Source: Anastrepha obliqua (Eukaryota; Arthropoda; Insecta; Diptera; Tephritidae). From it: a DNA stretch of 64,000 nucleotides. Each line of letters opens with the position of its first letter. Within the stretch, counting starts at the first letter, position 1. Under the pieces are notes generated by a model. The model did not search any database. It saw nothing but the letters and a program-made list of their open reading frames with translations, and was not told the origin of the DNA. The DNA is taken from assembly GCF_027943255.1 (NCBI RefSeq), contig NC_072895.1, positions 20,186,001 through 20,250,000 on the forward strand, given 5' to 3'. Positions 21,874-33,116 of the stretch are shown here, piece after piece. Made by a program: the position numbers and the translations under genes.

Positions 21874-22011
21874 TATTTAAAATGAAATACGTGACACACA
21901 TTCAATAGACTTGAATTGATATGAAAAACGACAATGTAATACCGAACGCTTAATACCGATCTCAAATTGGTTATTGTGTAGCAGAAATTTCGCATCAAAG
22001 TAGACGATATA

Positions 22012-22947
22012 AAGGGTGTTTTTTTTAGAGGTTAGGTTTTCAAGTTGGCACTACTTTTTTCGTAGATGGTCTTTTTGACAGCTGTCACTTGATTTATGCT
22101 CAGTTTGGTTTGCCATTTCATAATGAATAGACTTACACCTGAACAACATTTGCAAATCGTGCAAATTTATTACGAAAATAATGGTTCGGTTCGCGCGACG
22201 CATCACAAGAAAATTTTGTTCAGCGATGAAGCTCACTTTTGGTTAAATGGGTATGTCAACAAGCAAAATTGTCGCATTTGGAGTGAACATAATATACAAA
22301 CCATTGCTGAGACGCCGTTACATCCTCAAAAAGTCACTGTTTGGTGTGCTTTATGGGCAGAGGGAATCGTTGGTCCATATTTCTTTAAAAATGAAGCCGG
22401 CCATAATGTTACAGTCAATGGAGAGCGCTATAGAGCCATGATTAATGACTTTTTCGTGCCTGAATTGGACGATATTGATGTGGACGACCTTTGGTTCCAA
22501 CAAGACGGCGCTACATGCCATACAGCCAACGCAACAATCGATTTATTGAAGGAAACTTTTGGTGAGCGCATTATCTCGCGCCGTGGACCTGTGGCGTGGC
22601 CTCCAAGATCGTGTGATATAACACCGCTGGACTATTTCTTGTGGGACTGGACTATGTGAAGTCGCTTGTCTACGCAGATAAGCCCGAGACGATTGACGTC
22701 TTGGAAGAGAATATTCGGCGCGTTATTGCCGACATACGGCCCCAATTGCTGCAAAAAATCGTCGAAAATTGGGCCTCTCGGCTGGAATTTATTCGAGCCA
22801 GCCGCGGCGGCCACTTGCCCGAAATCATTTTTAAAACATAATGGCAAACCCTTATCTTTATAATAAAGCTAAATTCTTGGCCATAACATTAAATTATATA
22901 CGTTTTATTTCATCTTCAAAACCTAACCACTAAAAAAAAACACCCTT
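22012..22947 (+). mobile_element. DD41D mariner, nearly clean internal-deletion copy (family A)
   Basis: TA at 22010-22011 and 22948-22949 flanks inverted repeats of at least 30 bp starting AAGGGTGTTTTTTTTAGAGG. The frame begins MNRLTPEQHLQIVQIYYENN, loses most of the DNA-binding domain, and resumes at KKILFSDEAHFWLNGYVN. All three catalytic Asp are kept (SDEAHF, QQDGATCHT, TPLDYFLW), with 41 residues between the second and third. One frameshift near 22650 separates the 187-codon frame from the C-terminal 66 codons (VYADKPETIDVLEENI to PEIIFKT). It cannot work alone but is little decayed. Confidence 0.9.
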
Positions 22948-23039
22948 TACAATTTCAATGCGCGTTATATTGAAATTTAAAAAAGACGAGCCAAAAAATA
23001 CCGAGTGAATGGTAACTTCTTGAACATTCAGGCTCTGAT

Positions 23040-23610
23040 TGATTCGAAGCTCTGAAAAGTAAAAGGGTAGATATTCAAGGAGGAAAGGGAGAAGTTACAG
23101 AGAGCGCAGCAAAAATATGGGCTTAGAAATAAATGAAGCCTAAGCTAAAGCGCTTTATTAAACATTTTCGGACTATATCACACAAAATATGGGTAAAATA
23201 CTCAAAGCCGGTAATTATAGGTATATTGGATTTAGTGAGGGAATTTTACTACCTAGGAATAACCATTGATCATGACAACAAAATTTATGTAGAGTCTGCT
23301 CACAGAATACGTATGGCGCACCGCTGCTATTTCGCTTTGTGCAATCGCTTAAAGAGCCGCTTTTTAGATAGGAGAACGAAGATTTCTCTGTACCGCTTAA
23401 CTGTTATTCAAACTTTGCTGTAAAGAAACCTGGGCACTCAGTAGAGAAATTTGAGCACTCAGAGAGGGTGATAAACAAAAACTGCTGGTATTTGAAAGGA
23501 GAAAAATCTATGGCGCGACATGTAATACAGCCAATGGGCGAGAGCCCGCTACAGAGCGCCGTCTGTAATTACTACAATAATGAGCAACACAGACTGAGAT
23601 GAGCAGACGT
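23040..23610 (+). pseudogene. RTE-like LINE, reverse-transcriptase C-terminal half
   Basis: The plus strand reads MGLEINEA, then YYLGITIDHDNKIYVESAHR and RCYFALCNRLKSRFLDRRTK, then (frameshifted) ETWALSRE and LLVFERRKIYGAT. This is the RTE thumb region, in a lineage distinct from the copy at 14810. Several in-frame stops are present. Confidence 0.7.
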
Positions 23611-25423
23611 GAAAACATTTAGAAAATAAATAGTTAACTTGTTAAAAAAAAATGCTACATTAAAATTCCAGTAGCTAAGCATCTGAACGAGTATCTAAGC
23701 ATATCTACCTAATTGCAAAATACCAACACTTAAGGAGAGAAACTCGACAACTGGAAGGTTAATACTCACACAAATTTTCACAAATTCAGGTGCATATGGA
23801 TGTGTGTATGTGCGAGCACATTTTTATTCAGGCGAGAGCGCATATTTTCGTATTTCTATAACTAAGCGCAGTCATAAATTTTCCACTTTCGCCAGCCAGA
23901 AAATGCGACACATCTCTCACTTGCAAGTACACACACGACCACCTACTGGCTTATGTGTGCATGTGTGTGTGTGTGTGTGTATGTATTTGGCATGCATCTA
24001 GAGAAGTGAAGCAATTTAAACCATCTGCTAGAACAGAATAACAGAATAAAAAGAAATCCAGCACAAATCTTGCTGTAAGCACTCGGGAATTGCTACAGCG
24101 TGACAAAAACAAAAACAGAAACAAAAACCAAAGAATATGTAATAGGAACAATAGCTGACAACAACAATACATATATATGTAGCTGCATACACACACGTAC
24201 AAAAGAAATTTTAACATTCATTCACGCACACATCAACATCTAAGCATTCATGCTTAGGTGCTAAATGCAATTACTCCGTGGTAGTTGAGTGAGACCACCA
24301 ACAAAGTGAGACCAACAACGTTATCAATACACGCGAGTGTGCGAAAATATGTGCTCTCAGCTACGAATGCGTACACATGTGCGCGTGTGTATATGAAATT
24401 GCATGCATTTTTAGTTGAGATGAGCTGTCGTCTGCCACGATAGTGCATTTGCTCTCTGCCGCGCATAAGCCCAATCCACCTGGCTATTGCTTAAGTGTGG
24501 GGCTGCATAGTGTAAACTGAGGGCGCTACATTGTGACAACATACAAGTGCATTATTGTTGTTGTTTTGATGCAGTGCGTGTAGCGACTATTATCTAAGAT
24601 CAACTTAGATTATATTCGTGGCAAAACGCATACCACGGCCCCTCGAGTTTGACGATGTTGGGACGGTGTTAAAGGCGAAAAGAAAAGGTCCCTCGACACG
24701 TCGCCTTCATGTGAGTACCCGATTGCTGGCTGACGTGTTTGTCCAGTAGCAAATGTATGCACAAATGCATGTAGTAGGATAAGTGTGTGTGTATGTATGT
24801 CTGTCTATTTTGTACGTTCTATTGTGTACGCGTGCACTCATTTGTCGCTGCGGTTGATGATAAATGACAAACTGACAGGGCGCAGACGAGGTGGCAGGCA
24901 TTTTAATTGTGTGGTTTGTGATAAGGTTTTCCTGGGAATGCGCACGCAGCGCACGCACGTCCAGGTATGTGTGGTATGGTGTGTACATAATAGTGGTTAG
25001 AGACACAATTATGCCAAATGTAATACTTCACACTATTCGATCGCTGGCGCAAATACTGCATTGAATTTGGCAAGGCCGCAAGAAGCAATTAAATCGTTGA
25101 GCAAATAATGCAAATTGCTTATGAATTTCGAATGTGCTAGTTGAAGTATGCGGCGACATACAAGTGGAAGTATAATTATGCCCATAATAAATATAGTACA
25201 TAGATGCGCGATATTGGGGCCGGTCTTTTTTTTCTTAAATTTTCGTAAATTTTTGATAAATATATTTAGTTTATTCTACAACAAAAATCCTATAAATCAG
25301 GATTTTCAAAAAACAAAAAAAAAATAAAACACAAAAAAATCCAACCCCTCCACAAATTCAATAACTAATACAAAAAGAAACAAGTCTTCTTCTTTATTAT
25401 AGGATTAAATCCTTTTCAACAAC
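23611..25423. other. Microsatellite-rich region, probably host intron or intergenic
   Basis: It contains (GT)n at 23950-23984, CA/TG-rich patches (24780-24800, 24360-24390), a CAAAAACAGAAACAAAAAC run near 24104, and higher GC around 24800-25000. Apart from the small exon candidate at 24879 I see no coding pattern. No transposon ends were found, unusual for this window, so it may be a stretch of original host DNA. Confidence 0.4.
24879..24964 (+). CDS. Possible C2H2 zinc-finger exon
   Basis: The frame reads HFNCVVCDKVFLGMRTQRTH, which fits C-x2-C-x12-H. The exon would then end at CAG|GTATGT (donor from 24965), putting the second His in the next exon. A possible acceptor (CTGACAG) precedes 24879. 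The segment is more GC-rich than its neighbours. With only half a finger, no second exon found and a weak pyrimidine tract, this stays tentative. If real, it would be part of a DNA-binding protein. Confidence 0.35.
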
Positions 25424-26240
25424 AAGGGTTGCCCATATTGGACGGACCCATCTGGCAACCCTGTATCTTTTGACAGAGACGTCAGATCGCTTAATGACAT
25501 ACCGCGTTGGAACCGTCAGTCCAAGCAGATTTATACCATGGAGCAGTACACTCCACGCGAGCGCTCCCAAAGAAAAGAAGTCAAAAGAAGAAGAAGAAGA
25601 ACAAAATCATCATGTCCGATGAGGCGCATTTCTTATTGAATGGGACGGTAAACAAGCAAAATTGCCGTATTTACGCCACTGAAAATCCTTATGAAATTCA
25701 AGAGGTACCTCTTTACGACGAAAAAGTCACTATTTGGTGCGGCGTTAGTGCGAAAACGATTATTGGGCCGTTTTACTTCGAAAATGAAGATAGTCAAGCT
25801 GTTACCGTCTATCAGGAGCGTTATCGCGATATGATAACCAAATTGTTTCCTCGTCGTTTGATGTCGAAAAATGGCGATTTTGACTGGCCAACGCGTTCGC
25901 CCGATTTAACGCCACCTGACTTCTTCTTGTGGGGATATTTAAAATCAGAGGTTTATATTAATAAACCAAAGACCATAGAAGAGCTCGAGAACAACATCCG
26001 TGAGGAAATAGCCGCTATTCCAGCCGAAATGTTAACTAAAACTATGGAAAATGCTGCAAAACGGGCACAATACGCCGTGCAGGCTCAAGGCGGCCATTTG
26101 AGAGATATCATATTCAAAACGTGATTTCAACAAATCTACTTGAACCAAATAAAATGATTATTATCGTCAACATCAAAAAAATTGTGTTTTTCTTTGATTT
26201 AAAAAAAAACACATGGGCCCGTCGAATATGGGCAACCCAG
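25424..26240 (+). mobile_element. DD41D-type mariner, double internal deletion (family F)
   Basis: Inverted ends AAGGGTTGCCCATATTGGAC and the complement of TCGAATATGGGCAACCCAG enclose 817 bp. TA follows the right end (26241-26242); the left TA is mutated. A 205-codon open frame (25507-26124) has a short N-terminus, then an AAG/AGA-rich filler coding for a Lys run, then IIMSDEAHFLLNGTVN (first Asp). A second deletion removes the QQDGA block, and the frame ends with LTPPDFFLWG and RDIIFKT. The frame is kept across both deletions. Confidence 0.85.
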
Positions 26241-26389
26241 TAGGTTCCAACGTATATATGCAAGATTATCTGACAGAGCACTGCGCTGTAATACTCATGC
26301 GGGTGTAAAGGAACATAAAATAACTGGGGGAGGGGGTTAAAAAGTATAGCGTTTGATGACGATATTACTGTTATGGTCGTAGCTAAATT

Positions 26390-27415
26390 ACTCCACCAAA
26401 CTGAAGCAACTTGCAACCAGGCTGTCGGCATGGTAAAATAATGGCTGCGCAAGAACGGTCTAACTCTTGTGGATCATAAGACTGAAACAGTACTCATCAG
26501 CAGCAGGAAGAAGGTGGAGTCGGCCAATATAATGGTCGCGAGATCCTTCTGACCATGGGTAAGTCGGGGACGCTCGAGGGAACTCCTGAGGCTAACAAAA
26601 CCACAGCTCTCGCGTTTGTCTTTCCCGGACATTGTCCGTTAGGTGTCCATGCGGTTAGACTTGCGATTGCTTCAAGTCCGTTCTGCAGAAGGTCTTTTGC
26701 GGACGAGATGGAATCAGCTGCTCTGCTCCTCAGCTGCTCTGCTCTCGCTCGGCAATGATTTGGACGTCTGGAATCTTGGGTATAGTTTATGGCTGCACAA
26801 GGTGGTTATGCGACCAATTTTATCGCATGGATCGTTAGTTTGGTAGAAGAGAATACAACATGACTTCACTTGGTAGAATACAAAGATCAGCCTGTGCAAT
26901 AACGGTCGGTATAATCAGATCATGTCCTAGAGAGGCCCCTCATACATTGGCACATGTGAGTCCAATAAATATATATATCAAGAAGATGGCAGCCATGAAA
27001 ACGTATGGTTATGTCAGTCTATTATTGCAACACACTCAGCACACCTCGGAGAGAACTGATTACATCTCCCCGACGATGACATTCAATAAAAACTGTCCCA
27101 CTCTCATACCATCTCAGAAGAAATAGGGATTCACACTTAACAACCTCGACACTACAGTCTATATAGAGGGCTCCAAAATGGATTGTGGTGTTAGAGCAGC
27201 AATTGAAAAATCTGTGCGTCTTCCTAGTGTCTGCAGTGTTTTCCAGGCGGAAGTCCCGTCAATTGGGGAAACTTGTAGGCTATTAGTGGCAGACTTTTAT
27301 TCTAAGTGCAATATCGATGTTATTTCAGGTAGTCAAGCTGCTATCCAGGAGCCGGCTACAACTACCTCGAAACTGGCGGGACAAAGTAGGAATAGCCTTA
27401 CCATCTTGAGTTGAA
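26390..27415 (+). pseudogene. Jockey-type LINE, rearranged RT end, zinc finger and RNase H
   Basis: Plus-strand blocks in order: RT (KNGLTLVDHKTETVLISSR), a zinc-finger tail piece (GHCPLGVHAVRLAIASSPFC, DEMESAALLLSC), RT again (VVMRPILSHGSLVW, LGRIQRSACAITVG), and RNase H (VYIEGSKMDCGV, SVFQAEV, DVISGSQAA). The zinc-finger block belongs at the C-terminus, so a second LINE copy is inserted or the element is rearranged. Frameshifts separate most blocks. The matching C-terminus resumes at 27590, beyond a SINE. Confidence 0.75.
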
Positions 27416-27417
27416 AC

Positions 27418-27580
27418 CATATATATATATATATATAATTGGCACGTACACCCTTTTTGGGTCTTTGGGCGAGCTCCTCCTCCTATTTGTGGTGTGCGTC
27501 TTGATGTTGTTCCACAAATGGAGTTTCAAGCCGACTCCGAACGGCAGATATTTTTATGAGAAGCTTTTTCATGGCAGAAA
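27418..27580 (-). mobile_element. tRNA-derived SINE, 5'-truncated copy
   Basis: The minus strand carries the SINE body (GCACGTACACCCTTTTTGGG on the plus strand, then TGCGTCTTGATGTTGTTCC) and an AT dinucleotide tail at 27418-27438. The tRNA-like head is absent. It separates the RNase H part from the C-terminus of a Jockey-type LINE. Confidence 0.8.
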
Positions 27581-27589
27581 TTGGAAATT

Positions 27590-27900
27590 AGCGAATTGGT
27601 AAACATGAAACGACGGGACGTCTGGAGACTCATGGCAGTCATAACTGGCTTTTGGTCCGTCCGTCCGGAAAACAAGCAGCTAAAATGGGCATCCCTCACA
27701 ACACGCACAGTAACAGTTGTAAACAACCGGAGAAAAGGGAAACGACTTTCCATTTGCTCTGTGAATGCGCTGCCCAATGAAAGAAGAGGATATCAACTCC
27801 GATTAAACCACTATTCGAGAATCTCGAAGAACTGGCTCAGACGTCATCAACCTAAAAAGGTTCCCAAACCGCACAGACTGGATACAGTCATGTTGTAAAT
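27590..27900 (+). pseudogene. C-terminus of the Jockey-type LINE split by the SINE
   Basis: Plus-strand frames give MKRRDVWRLMAVITG, then (frameshifted) a Cys/His-poor version of the zinc finger, FHLLCECAAQ, PLFENLEELAQT and a short end with DWIQSCCK. This is the order expected directly downstream of the RNase H block ending near 27410. Confidence 0.7.
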
Positions 27901-27909
27901 AACCGTTAA

Positions 27910-28858
27910 ACAAGTTGGTAACGCGGATGTGGCAACTTAATGAAGCGGAAGTGCCAGTTGGATTCGGGATGAATCATCACTTCAACCAACCAACCATCTG
28001 GATAGTACTAAAAATCCTTTTTTACAACGTTCGCCTTTGGCAGGCCATGGAAAGGCTCTAAGTGTACTTGTATTGCTACTAAGGAGGAAGTTTGCTGGGT
28101 TGAACGCACAATTAAATTAATCACTAATTGAGTTTGCACCTTTTTGAAAAAAAAAACAAAAAAAGAATGAAAAAATATCCTTATGAGGTGGAAACTTATT
28201 TTCACGAATGACTCAACGTAATAAATGCGGAAATATAGAGCTGCGTTACATAAATACACTTCAACAGAACTTTCAAAAAAATTGCTTATGCTGGAGCTTT
28301 CTTATCCATATTTTCTGCGTCCTCGAAAGCCACTTAACGCGAAGTGCATATCTCTTTTGACTCATCAACTATTTTTACGCCAACTCGCCTCTTCCCAACC
28401 ATCGAATGCTTATTCAAGTGTGAACTTCATTATTATTAAATTATCACGATCTTCAAGTTTCCACCTTTACCCAACACCAACTTGCTTGGTTCAACTCTTT
28501 CAGCTTTGTTTCTGCATAGCAGAATGCGATTTCAGCTCTCAATTACAAAATTGCTTTCGAATGGCATAAAGGAAAGAAAAATATAAAAAAGGTCGAAGGG
28601 AAAGAGAATGAAATTTGTTCGAACTGAAGTGGAGGGGAAGGTGGCATAGGAACCACCTCACCCAAGACAAAACAAAAACCAATAACAAAACCCGGAGCAA
28701 TAAGAACGCGCACATTTTCTAATAAACGGTGTCCATTTGTTTAAATATCAGCAACGAAGAAGTATAATTGAATTTCAGCAAATGAATGAAGGTTCAAAAA
28801 CAAATGTCTGTCTGAGTGCACTCAATGTGTTTTTGTATGTGTGTATGTTTGTGAGTAT
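27910..28858. other. No gene supported
   Basis: Both strands have frequent stops and A/T runs. The 114-codon plus-strand frame (28225-28569) is Ser/Leu-rich and shows no motif. No transposon ends were found until 28862. Confidence 0.35.
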
Positions 28859-28861
28859 ATA

Positions 28862-30138
28862 AAGGTTGGTTAAATTTCAAGGGCCGGTGTCAATTTTGAA
28901 TAAAATACAATTTTTTTAGGAAATTATTACCATTTCTCTTTATTATGATAATAATGGAATAGCTCAATTACGCATGGAATAAAATATTGGCCAAATGGCC
29001 TCGGCGGCCTCGGCGGCACACCTCCATACGATGGTCCAAATTTTTGATGACGCTGAGGTATAATTGAGGTTCTATGCCGTTAATGGACCGAATTATCTCA
29101 TCCTTTAGCTATTGAATTGTTGCTAGCTTATCGACGTACACCTTTTCTTTCAAATAACCCCAGAGAAAGAAGTCCAACGGTGTCAAATCACATGATCTTG
29201 GCGGCCAATTGACATCGCCGCGACGTGAGATTATTCGGCCATCAAATTTTTCGTGCAAAAGAGCCATTGTTTCGTTAGCTGTGTGACAAGTGGCACCGTC
29301 CTGTTGAAATATCCATATCTTCGAATTCGGGCCATAAAGGGTTCGCTATCATCTCACGATAGCGAACACTATTCACAGTAACTGCCTAACCGGTCTCATT
29401 TTGGAAAAAATACAGCCCAATGATGCCGCCAGCCCATAAACCGCACCAAACAGTCACTCTTTGTGGGTGCTTTGATTTTTCGGCTATCACTCTTGGATTG
29501 TCATTCGCCCAAATGTGGCAATTCTGCTTACTGACGAATCCACTGAGGTGAAAATATGCCTCATCACTGAAGATAATTTTCTTCGAAAATTGATCATTCA
29601 CTGTTGCGGATTCCTGCCACCATTCTGACCATTGACGACGCTTGAAATGGTCAAGAGGCTTTAGTTCTTGACACTTTGCAAGCGTATAAATGCAAGTCTT
29701 TATGCATAAAGTTCATCCACGACGAGCGTGAGAGGTGCAATTATTGGGCACGACGACGAGTTGAGGTGGACGGCTCTTCAACCACACTATCGCGAACAGC
29801 AGCAATATTTTCTGCACTACGAGCTGTACGAGCATGCACTGGTGTTTTCACATCTCCTACAGACCCGGTTTGCTCAAACTTTTGCACAATTTTTCCGATT
29901 TGGACATCTGGACTCTTAAATTGACCGAAAAACTCACGAAGTGCGCGATATGCATTTTGATGTGAACGCCCGTTTTCATAATAACCCTGAATAACGTTAA
30001 CGCGTTGCTCGATTGTTTATCTTTTGGTTCAAATTGAATTAGTCTGAGATTGAAAAATGTCGAATGAAATGCAAACAAAAACTTGACGTTTAGGTGTAGT
30101 TCACATTCAACATGGGCCCTTGTAATTTAACTACCCTT
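28862..30138 (-). mobile_element. DD41D mariner, near full length but decayed (family B)
   Basis: TA at 28860-28861 and 30139-30140 flanks inverted repeats AAGGTTGGTTAAATTTC and the complement of TTTAACTACCCTT, continuing to CAAGGGCC. The 1277 bp holds a whole transposase order on the minus strand: a first helix-turn-helix near 30058 with a frameshift, SAENIAAV and STRRRAQ near 29770, KKIIFSDEAYFHLSGFV (first Asp, 29586), VTVWCGLWAGGIIG, a damaged second-Asp block near 29290, PLDFFLWG near 29160, and a Gly/Arg-rich tail near 28990. Several frameshifts make it inactive. Confidence 0.85.
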
Positions 30139-30140
30139 TA

Positions 30141-30856
30141 TAAGAATTTATAACATCTCCTTGCGCGAGTATTACAACGGCTAAGCAGGAGGTCACTAAG
30201 CCATCGCTACCGCCACCACTGGCACCACCAAAACCAAAATAAAAACTTTCCGCCACAATAACAACAATAATGATAATACTCGTTTATGTAATTGCAGACG
30301 CACGAACTGGAGCAAGTTAATGCAAGTTTGTGCTAGCGTAGAAAACCACAACAAAAATAACTGAAAGTATTCAAGCGAAAGAATCTATTTGAAATGCAAT
30401 GATTCAACTGAATGCTTCTGCTGCGAAGATATGCACGTCAATACGAAACGTTGTGGCTTGACTTCATGGACAGTTGTTTGGTGGATGCATCTCGAAGTAA
30501 TTGCAGAGTCAGTTGTAGCTGTAGTCGAGATGAAAACACTCAAACATAGCTGGCGCAAGTGGCAAAGTCGATGGAAGGAAGAAGTACATAAATTGATTTT
30601 ATTTTTAGAGTTTTCAATTTATAGCATAAATGCGTGCAAGTTCTAGACGTTGCAAGGAATAGAAAGGAAGTTATATTTTATTAGATGGAAGTGGTGGTGG
30701 AAAGAATAAGAAGTGGAGCTGTGGCTGTATTATGAGAATTATGTAATAAATTCATTTTCATTTAGCCAAAGGCGCAGTTGCCAGTTCTTTAGGTAATAAG
30801 TAAATAGTAATTATAATACGTAAATAAAATATTAAAATAAACAAAATATTAAAATA
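30141..30856. other. No gene supported
   Basis: A Cys-containing 85-codon plus-strand frame (30389-30646, FCCEDMHVNTKRCG) has no recognisable motif. The 30800-30856 part is built of TAAAATATTAAAATAAACAA-type simple repeats that merge with the next mariner. Confidence 0.3.
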
Positions 30857-32143
30857 AAGTAAGGTGAATTTGGTTGTAAAATGAAAAATCTTTATTTATT
30901 CTTGTAAATCAATTTCATCCCCTTCAAAATAATCCCCTCTCGATGAAATACACTTATGCCAACGATTTTTCCAATCCCCGAAACATGCCAAATAGTCCAT
31001 TTCCGGTATAGCCATCAGCACTTTCTTCGATTCAACTTTTATCTCCTCAATCGACTCGAAACGCGTTCCCCGGAGTGGTCTCTTGAGTTTTGGGAATAGC
31101 CAGAAGTCACACGGAGCCAAATCAGGCGAATACGGTGGTTGCGGAACGATATGCGTGGAGTTTTTGGCGAAATGGTCACGAAGAACGAGTGCAGTGTGAG
31201 ACGGTGCATTATCGTGATGCAAAAACCAAGAGTTGTTGGCCCATAATTCTGATCTTTTTAGACGAATTCCTTCACGTAAATGAAGCATAGCGCTCAAATA
31301 ATATTCCTTATTAACAGTTTGGCAAGGTGGAAGGAATTCATAGTGCACCACACCACGAAAATCTAAAAAAACTGTCATCATGACCTTTATTTTTGAACGA
31401 CTTTGACGTGCTCTTTTCGGTCTGGCCTCGCCTTTAGCACGATATTCGCTTGATTGGTCAGTTGTTTCAGAGTCATAAGCATAAATCCAAGTCTCATCTC
31501 TCTGCACTTGAGCTTGTCCCGATAGTCTGAAAGCATTGTTTCACACACATCAACGCGACGACTTTTTTGCAAGAAATTGAGAGTTTTCGGTACCAAACGA
31601 GATTTGACTTTTCGTAGGCCCAAATGGTCTTTCAAAATGGTTTTCACAGATCTTTCTGATATTCCGATCATATCAGTGAGGTCTTTTACAGTCAACCGAC
31701 GATTTTTGAGCACTAACTCCTTCACTTTATTGATGTGTTGGTCATCTGTTCACGTCGATGGTCGTCCGGAGCGCTCCAAGTCATCAACACTTTCTCAACC
31801 CTCTTTGAAGTCTTTGTACCACCTATAAAAATTTTTCTGCGACATGGTCGAATTACCAAATGCCTTCTGCAACATGCTAAACGTTTCCGTAGCCGAAATT
31901 TCATTCCGCAAACAAAATTTGATGGGACTTCTCTGCTCAATCAAATCAGACATTGTAAAAATCGAAAAATGCACTCTTGGTCGTTTGGTAAACACAAGCA
32001 AATATATTACTGATAATGACATTCACATGAAAGTTGGCCCAGATGTTATAAACAGTGCTGCCAACTCATGAAAAAAATAACTAGAGCGAAATTTTAATCC
32101 CGCGAAATTTGACAAATAAATTCACCTTACTTTTTGCCCACAG
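30857..32143 (-). mobile_element. Mariner (DD34D), near full length
   Basis: The right end has the inverted repeat CTGTGGGCAAAAAGTAAGG next to TA (32144-32145). The left end has AGTAAGGTGAATTTGGTTG but has lost its outermost 13 bases. The minus-strand transposase order is complete: MSDLIEQRSPIKFCLRNEIS (start 31951) and a helix-turn-helix (NFYRWYKDF, DMIGISERSVKTILKDHLGL), the DETWIYAYD first Asp, LHHDNAPSHTA second Asp and SPDLAPCDFWLF third Asp, with 34 residues between the last two. At least two frameshifts (near 31740 and 31500) break it. It sits immediately 5' of the R2-like LINE remnant. Confidence 0.9.
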
Positions 32144-32145
32144 TA

Positions 32146-32505
32146 GTATACCTAAATACAAGTCTCGCCATCCAAAAAGCTCTGTCACGCGAATGATGCT
32201 ACCTAGAAAAGCGGGCGCCAGAAGGCAGATTGATGTTGGAGCACTGCATGACAAACTTATATTAAACATAAGAGCATACTTTCAACATAAGTGCTCCGAA
32301 TTCGATCTGAACAAGGCTGCAATTGTAGTGGATGATAACTACACCCCACTTCAGATGAATCAATGCCACGAAATCAGGAACGCAGCCTCAACGGATGAAA
32401 AAATTCAGATATGGTCTGAAATGGCTGTTCATGGCGTGTATCGAAAGGACCTGCCCACATGTCACACAAACAAGATGGTGTGATTCCAACAAGAAATTAC
32501 ATTAA
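32146..32505 (+). pseudogene. R2-like LINE (restriction-like endonuclease type), part 1
   Basis: The plus strand reads SRHPKSSVTRMMLPRKAGAR, then IDVGALHDKLILNIRAYFQ, VVDDNYTPLQMN and IWSEMAVHGVYRKDL. The pattern 'LPR..GGRG..D...L...Q...LR.YF' followed by 'YTPL' is typical of the segment between reverse transcriptase and zinc finger in R2/R4-like non-LTR elements. It is cut on the left by a mariner and on the right by a TTAA MITE, and continues at 33117. Confidence 0.7.
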
Positions 32506-33116
32506 GGGGTTATATACCTTGTGAGCTCGAAAAAATGGACGATTGTCATAATTTTTTTTAAATATGTTTTAGAATTTATTCAAATGAGGCATATATCATA
32601 CAGAAGGGTAACTCTCGAAGAATACATTTTGGTCTTTTTATATAAAAAATGTTATTATTTATTGTTGACATTGCCCCTCCCCCGAAACGCCGCTTTTTAG
32701 AAGAGGTTTGCGGTGATCACGATAGCGCATGAGCAGCTCAACTGAAATCAAAAAAATTAAATGATTATTGTAGAAAAATGTTTTTTAGTGAATCTGAACG
32801 GTATATTTACCCAAAAAAAAAAAAAATTTCTCGATATGAAGCCCGCTTTGCAGCAAAAAAACGATTTTTGAGGGGTTGCAAAATTAAAAAAAAATTAATT
32901 GCAGCGAAATATGCAAATGTTTATAAACCGTGAACCGTTCTGATTTACGAGGTTTTAACTTCGAATAATTAAAAAAAAAGTTTACGCAAATCGGTCGAAT
33001 AGTGTTCCGATCTTTATGATTTTTTGAATTTTTTTTTAAGATGATGTACTTTTAGAATATGCCATAAAAAATTTCGATTTTTTGGTCCAACACAAGGTAC
33101 ATATAGGTATAACCCC
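32506..33116. mobile_element. MITE with TTAA duplication (611 bp), inside a LINE
   Basis: TTAA at 32502-32505 and 33117-33120 flanks inverted ends GGGGTTATATACCTTGTG and the complement of CACAAGGTACATATAGG..CCCC. It has no coding capacity and many A/T runs. Removing the element and one TTAA joins the two halves of the surrounding LINE in the same reading frame. Confidence 0.9.

Noticed and set aside
24000..24220. Tyr/Phe/Leu-rich minus-strand frame (23951-24217)
   Set aside because: It is driven by GT/CA and AC-rich microsatellites.
23950..24800. CRISPR-like or other direct repeat array in the GT/CA-rich region
   Set aside because: Only dinucleotide and tetranucleotide microsatellites are present; there are no spaced repeats and the host is a eukaryote.
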